From NCBI RefSeq assembly GCF_032027425.1, contig NZ_JAVSJA010000001.1, positions 4,166,001 through 4,230,000 on the forward strand: 64,000 nucleotides of DNA, read 5' to 3'. The notes under the pieces are model-generated. The model saw only the letters and a list, made by a program, of their open reading frames with translations. It was not told the DNA's origin and did no database searches. Shown here piece by piece: positions 60,072-64,000 of this stretch. A program made the translations under genes and the position numbers. Numbering within the stretch: position 1 is the stretch's first letter; each line of letters starts with the position of its first letter. The stretch is from Microcystis wesenbergii NRERC-220. GTDB lineage: Bacteria > Cyanobacteriota > Cyanobacteriia > Cyanobacteriales > Microcystaceae.

Positions 60072-63000
60072 TTATTTTCTGGAGAATAAAACGTAAAAAC
60101 AGGGAATAATAAACAGAGTTAACAGAGTTGCTAAAGACAAACCCGAAAAAACGACAATTCCCAAAGGTTGCAGGAATTCTCCCCCCTCTCCCAATCCTAA
60201 AGCGAGGGGAAATAAACCTAAAACCGTGGTCACGGTAGTCATTAAAATCGGTCGTAAACGTTGGGGAGCGGCCTTTAAAATGGCTTGTAGTCGAGTAAAA
60301 CCGAATTCTTGCCGCAATTGATTGGCTAATTCCACCATAATAATCCCGTTATTAACCACAATGCCCACCAATAAAACCACCCCGACAATGACAATGGCAT
60401 TAATCGGGGTTTTGGTCAAATATAGTCCGAAAATTCCCCCCGCTAGGGCCAAAGGAACGGTTAACATAATCACCAAAGGGTCTATGAGCGAGTTATACTG
60501 CACAGCCATGACCACAAAGACTAAAAATACCGATAAACCCGCTAATAAACCCAAAGAACCCTGAATTTCTTGATTAGACGTGGCGGCAGCACTGGGTAAA
60601 ATGCTGATACCATCGGGTAAGGGAGTGGAATTTAAAACCGATTGTACTCCCGCGAGTGCGTCACTTAATTTCGCCCCTTCGACTAAACTGCCGATAATAA
60701 TAAAAACTTGACGCTGATTGATTCTCTGGATGACTCCGGGGGTTTTTCCCGCTTCAATCCGGGCTATATCTGCTAATTTTAAGTCTTCTTGTCTATTGAC
60801 AAAAATAGGTATTTGTGATATGTCACTAATTTTTTGCCGCGAGTTGGGGTCCAATTGCACCCGGATATCGATTAATCTTTCTCCCCGTTGCAGTTGGGTG
60901 GGGATCGATCCTTGAATAGCGGTCCGTAGCGTTTGTCCCACTTCCAGGGTACTCAATCCCAAACTATTTAAGCGCGTCCAATCGGGTTTAATCTGAATTT
61001 CTGGTTGTCTGGGGTCAGCATCGGCACGAAAACGCGCACTAGAGACCTTTTCATCGAGAATACTGAGGATTTCTTCACCAGCTTGCTCTAAAGTTTTCCC
61101 ATCGCGTCCCTGTAACATCACATCCACATCGGCACCGACGGAGGGAGAGTTGTTAAGAATAATACCGCGCACTTGACCGGGGGTGAGACGCAAACGCACG
61201 TTAACGAGGTTTAATTGCTCTAGTGCTTTGCTCATCCGTTCGATATATGCTTCTGTATTAGTGCCTTTTTTGAGATTAATCGTACTAGAAGCGCGCAAAA
61301 TATTTTCATTGGTAGTTGTGCCAAAAAGAGAACCGCCACTGGTAGTAAAAACATACTCAGTTTCCGGCTGTGATAATAAAATCTTTTCTACTTCCCGCAT
61401 CACCTGACGGTTAGTATTTAAATTGGTACCAGGAGGAAATTGGGCAAAAACGTTCACCTGTCCGGTTTGAATACGACTAAAGACTTCCTGGGGGATATAT
61501 TGCCAGAGATAGAAACTACTTCCCCCGAAAATTAAAAAGGCCAGCAGGATAACAGGTATTCTGTAGTGGATGATTTTAGCTAAAAAACGACCGTAGAGGA
61601 TGGTTAAACCTTCTAGACGTTGACTAAAGACTTTTAATAGCCAAAATCGCTGAATACGACTAGAAACCCGCATATTTAACAAACGACTGGCTAACATGGG
61701 AACAACGGTTAACGCACACAGCAGAGAAGCAGCCACAGCAAAACTGATAGTGAGGATAATCTCGTTAAACAGTAGGGAAATAAAACCACCCAGTAATAAA
61801 AATGGCAGTATAGAGACGAGATTAGTCGCAGTGGAGGCCACTAAAGCAGATTCTACCTCTTGGCTGCTATTCCGGGCAATTTCTAAAAAATCTTGCTTAT
61901 TTTGGTTTTGATTAACTTTAAGGGCAATATTTTCCAGCATGACAATGGAATTATCCACCACGATACCCACCCCTAGGGCCAATCCTCCCAAACTAAACAC
62001 ATTTATCGATAACCCGAATAATTTCATACAGATAATTGCGACGAGGGTAGAAAGAGGAATCGCTAGGGTAATGATAAAAGTCTGTCGCAGAGAACCGAGA
62101 AAGACGAATACAGTCAGTCCTGCTAGAATTGTCCCCGCTAGTCCCGAGGAAACCACGTTATTAACCGCGTTTTGGATAAATACAGACTCATCGGTAGTGG
62201 TGACGACTTGTATTCCCTCTGGAATTAACCCGGATTTTTTTAATTCGGCAATGCGTTTTTTGACCCCTTCTACCACAGCAATCGTGTTCGCATTCGGTTG
62301 TTTTTGGACGCTAACCCTGACGGCATTTTTTCCATTTAGGGTGACAAAAATTCTTTGTTCTTCTGTCCCATCGATAACTCTGGCCACATCCCGCAGATAG
62401 ATTTTTTCTTCGGGATTATTACTATCGGTCAGTGCTAAATCTTGGATATCCCCTACGTTTTTAAATTTCCCCACCGCACGGGTTAAAGGTTCCCCGGTTT
62501 CTCCCTCTAGTCGGCCCCCAGAGATGTCCTGATTGCGTCTTTTTAGGGTGTCTAAAACCTGATTTAATCCCACTCCTAAAAATTGTAATCGCTGCAGGTC
62601 AATATTAACTTGAATTTCTTCTCTAACTCCCCCAATCACGTCCACCACTGCCACTCCTTCCACAAATCCTAATTCTCTCCCTAATTCTTCATCGGCAAAT
62701 AATCTTAAATCTTTTAGGGGTAGGGTATCGGAAACGAGAGCGAATTCATAGACGGGTAAACGAGAGGGTTCAAATTTATTTAAGCGCGGTTCCTCAATAA
62801 TATCGGGTAAATTTTGTCGGACACGATTAAAACTTTCGGTAGCTTCATTTAAAGCGACATTTAAATCTCCCCCGGGTTGAAAAAATAAATCTACTCGCAT
62901 CCTTCCCTCGCGAGTTTCTGAATAAACTTGCACTACTCCCTCGGTGGCACTCATTCCTTCTTCCAGGGGTTTAGTGACTTCTTCGAGAATGACTTCCGGG

Positions 63001-63176
63001 GACACTCCGGGTACATTCATCCTTAAACTAATGCGGGGATAAGTGATAGAAGGAAGCAAATCTACTTGTAAACGATTTAGAAAAAAAAGACCGATGATGA
63101 TAACTGCTATAGTTAACATCAATACTCCTATGTGACGACGAATTGATAGACCGCTTAGGGAGATGTTTTCTGACAT
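60072..63176 (-). CDS. RND-family efflux transporter permease
   Basis: A 1034-residue AcrB/MexF-like inner-membrane pump with the 12-helix duplicated architecture: an N-terminal helix, two large periplasmic loops and GIVVDNSIVMLENI in the fourth helix (the proton-relay Asp). A C-terminal LVGIVVNNGIIMVELANQL mirrors it. No membrane-fusion partner is next to it in this window; it may lie beyond, or the pump may use one elsewhere. The substrate (drugs or metals) cannot be told. The start is ATG at 63176. Confidence 0.93.
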   Translation of the reverse strand: MSENISLSGLSIRRHIGVLMLTIAVIIIGLFFLNRLQVDLLPSITYPRISLRMNVPGVSPEVILEEVTKPLEEGMSATEGVVQVYSETREGRMRVDLFFQPGGDLNVALNEATESFNRVRQNLPDIIEEPRLNKFEPSRLPVYEFALVSDTLPLKDLRLFADEELGRELGFVEGVAVVDVIGGVREEIQVNIDLQRLQFLGVGLNQVLDTLKRRNQDISGGRLEGETGEPLTRAVGKFKNVGDIQDLALTDSNNPEEKIYLRDVARVIDGTEEQRIFVTLNGKNAVRVSVQKQPNANTIAVVEGVKKRIAELKKSGLIPEGIQVVTTTDESVFIQNAVNNVVSSGLAGTILAGLTVFVFLGSLRQTFIITLAIPLSTLVAIICMKLFGLSINVFSLGGLALGVGIVVDNSIVMLENIALKVNQNQNKQDFLEIARNSSQEVESALVASTATNLVSILPFLLLGGFISLLFNEIILTISFAVAASLLCALTVVPMLASRLLNMRVSSRIQRFWLLKVFSQRLEGLTILYGRFLAKIIHYRIPVILLAFLIFGGSSFYLWQYIPQEVFSRIQTGQVNVFAQFPPGTNLNTNRQVMREVEKILLSQPETEYVFTTSGGSLFGTTTNENILRASSTINLKKGTNTEAYIERMSKALEQLNLVNVRLRLTPGQVRGIILNNSPSVGADVDVMLQGRDGKTLEQAGEEILSILDEKVSSARFRADADPRQPEIQIKPDWTRLNSLGLSTLEVGQTLRTAIQGSIPTQLQRGERLIDIRVQLDPNSRQKISDISQIPIFVNRQEDLKLADIARIEAGKTPGVIQRINQRQVFIIIGSLVEGAKLSDALAGVQSVLNSTPLPDGISILPSAAATSNQEIQGSLGLLAGLSVFLVFVVMAVQYNSLIDPLVIMLTVPLALAGGIFGLYLTKTPINAIVIVGVVLLVGIVVNNGIIMVELANQLRQEFGFTRLQAILKAAPQRLRPILMTTVTTVLGLFPLALGLGEGGEFLQPLGIVVFSGLSLATLLTLFIIPCFYVLFSRK

Positions 63177-63258
63177 AATTATCTATGGGGGAGAGTAAAC
63201 AGTGAACAGTAAACAGTAAACAGTAAACAGTGACCAATCACTGATAACTGATAACTGA

Positions 63259-63936
63259 TTAATTGTGCATAACTCGACCGAAACTCCATAATTTTTGATA
63301 ATAATGACGACTAACGCTATCCTGATCATCGGTGAGGAGATTTATAGCGATACCATTGTTACCTGTTTCTTGTCCTGAACTGTGGATATATTGATTATTG
63401 CCTAGATATAAAGCCACATGATTAACTCTTTTATCACCAAAGAAAATTAAATCTCCCGGTAGTAATTCCTCTCGGTTTATTTTTTGACAAAAAGCCTCCT
63501 GTTGATAGGAATCCCTCGGCAACCAAATGTCAAAGCTGGCAAAAGCGGCCTGGATTAATCCTGAACAATCGTAATTAGGTGCAAGGGTTCCACCCCAGAG
63601 ATAATGATTGGTACGGTTCCTTGCTTCCTGAGTAAAAGTGATAATCTCAGGAATATGTTTTTCTATGTCTGAACGAGTTAGAGGAATTTTTTGATAAGCT
63701 GTGGTGGCCACCGCAATTGCATCTAAATCTTCTCCGGATAGCCAAGCTAAATAATTATCTTCCCTTAGCTGAATTTGTAGCCCTTTTTCGGTAATTTCTA
63801 GGGAAATAAATTTTAATTGTCTTCCCCGTTGTGCTTGGGTAGCTAACTCTTGACAACTGGGAGAATTGTAGAGATTTAAGTCTCTTTTACAGAGATATTC
63901 TTGGGTGGATGATAGGGGAAGAGAGATGATTTTCAT
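63259..63936 (-). CDS. NlpC/P60-family peptidase (C40)
   Basis: A 225-residue protein with an N-terminal SH3-like region and a C-terminal NlpC/P60 domain. The catalytic Cys is in NYDCSGLIQAAF, and His residues lie in VNHVALYLG and NQYIHSSG. Such enzymes cleave peptidoglycan stem peptides. No signal peptide is evident at the start, so export is not assured. Some cyanobacterial relatives act at septa; a role in cell separation is a guess. Confidence 0.88.
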   Translation of the reverse strand: MKIISLPLSSTQEYLCKRDLNLYNSPSCQELATQAQRGRQLKFISLEITEKGLQIQLREDNYLAWLSGEDLDAIAVATTAYQKIPLTRSDIEKHIPEIITFTQEARNRTNHYLWGGTLAPNYDCSGLIQAAFASFDIWLPRDSYQQEAFCQKINREELLPGDLIFFGDKRVNHVALYLGNNQYIHSSGQETGNNGIAINLLTDDQDSVSRHYYQKLWSFGRVMHN

Positions 63937-64000
63937 AAAAAATATATCAGAATTATTTTGACAGAAAAAACTGCCCGACTAGCCAAAAACTAAGGTATAA

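Overview
The window is a 64 kb piece of chromosome from a unicellular cyanobacterium. Photosystem II factors (Psb27, a Psb35-like protein), a urt urea transporter behind NtcA-type sites, bacterial-type glycogen synthase, many GCGATCGC palindromes and moderate G+C all point there. The dense heptamer repeats (TCAGTTA, CTGATAA, GGAGTCA), small TA-flanked elements and ISL3/IS4 debris suggest Microcystis. That genus call is an inference from style, not a database match. No rRNA, tRNA or CRISPR array was seen.

Layout. 0-9.4 kb is housekeeping: hemL, pnp, prfA, a frameshifted transaldolase, rpmI-rplT, a PhoH-type ATPase and a cysteine synthase. 9.5-14.2 kb is accessory: a hicBA toxin-antitoxin pair, a solo HicB, and a PLD-helicase gene between two 106-bp direct repeats. 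14.3-21 kb holds leuS, a BON protein, an HdrB-like Fe-S protein, a STAS protein, a small conserved protein, an RT-less group II intron remnant and a DUF29 protein. 21.2-25.8 kb holds an RTX protein with five 93-residue repeats, divergent from an acyl-CoA dehydrogenase-like gene overlapping its own acyl carrier protein. 25.9-31.6 kb is the complete aa3 oxidase set: ctaCDE one way, the haem A genes ctaA and ctaB the other. 31.7-36.6 kb starts with dnaA and a peptide deformylase truncated by mobile debris, namely an unknown reading frame, a broken ISL3 transposase, an intact IS4-family element and a TPR remnant. 37-42.1 kb holds an aldo/keto reductase with a cyclotransferase-fold protein, a Psb35-like protein, glgA, a VWA protein and two half-size GDT1 proteins. 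42.4-47.8 kb is urtABCDE. 47.9-64 kb holds a flavoprotein, pgm, putA, a Uma2 nuclease, psb27, mutS2, an RND pump and an NlpC/P60 peptidase.

Most notable points. (1) tal is broken by an exact 17-bp tandem duplication just before its catalytic lysine codon; removing one copy restores 391 codons. (2) A 108-bp TA-flanked element sits between two convergent genes and forms the stop codons of both; a related element also forms the mutS2 stop. (3) The PLD-helicase gene lies between 106-bp direct repeats beside toxin-antitoxin genes. (4) An acyl-CoA dehydrogenase-like enzyme with Asp at the usual catalytic Glu position is coupled to a dedicated carrier protein. (5) The peptide deformylase has lost its HExxH motif. 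(6) Two NtcA-type sites lie in a 30-bp imperfect repeat ahead of urtA.

Functionally the intact genes cover respiration, nitrogen scavenging (urea, proline), glycogen and sugar-phosphate metabolism, photosystem II assembly and translation.
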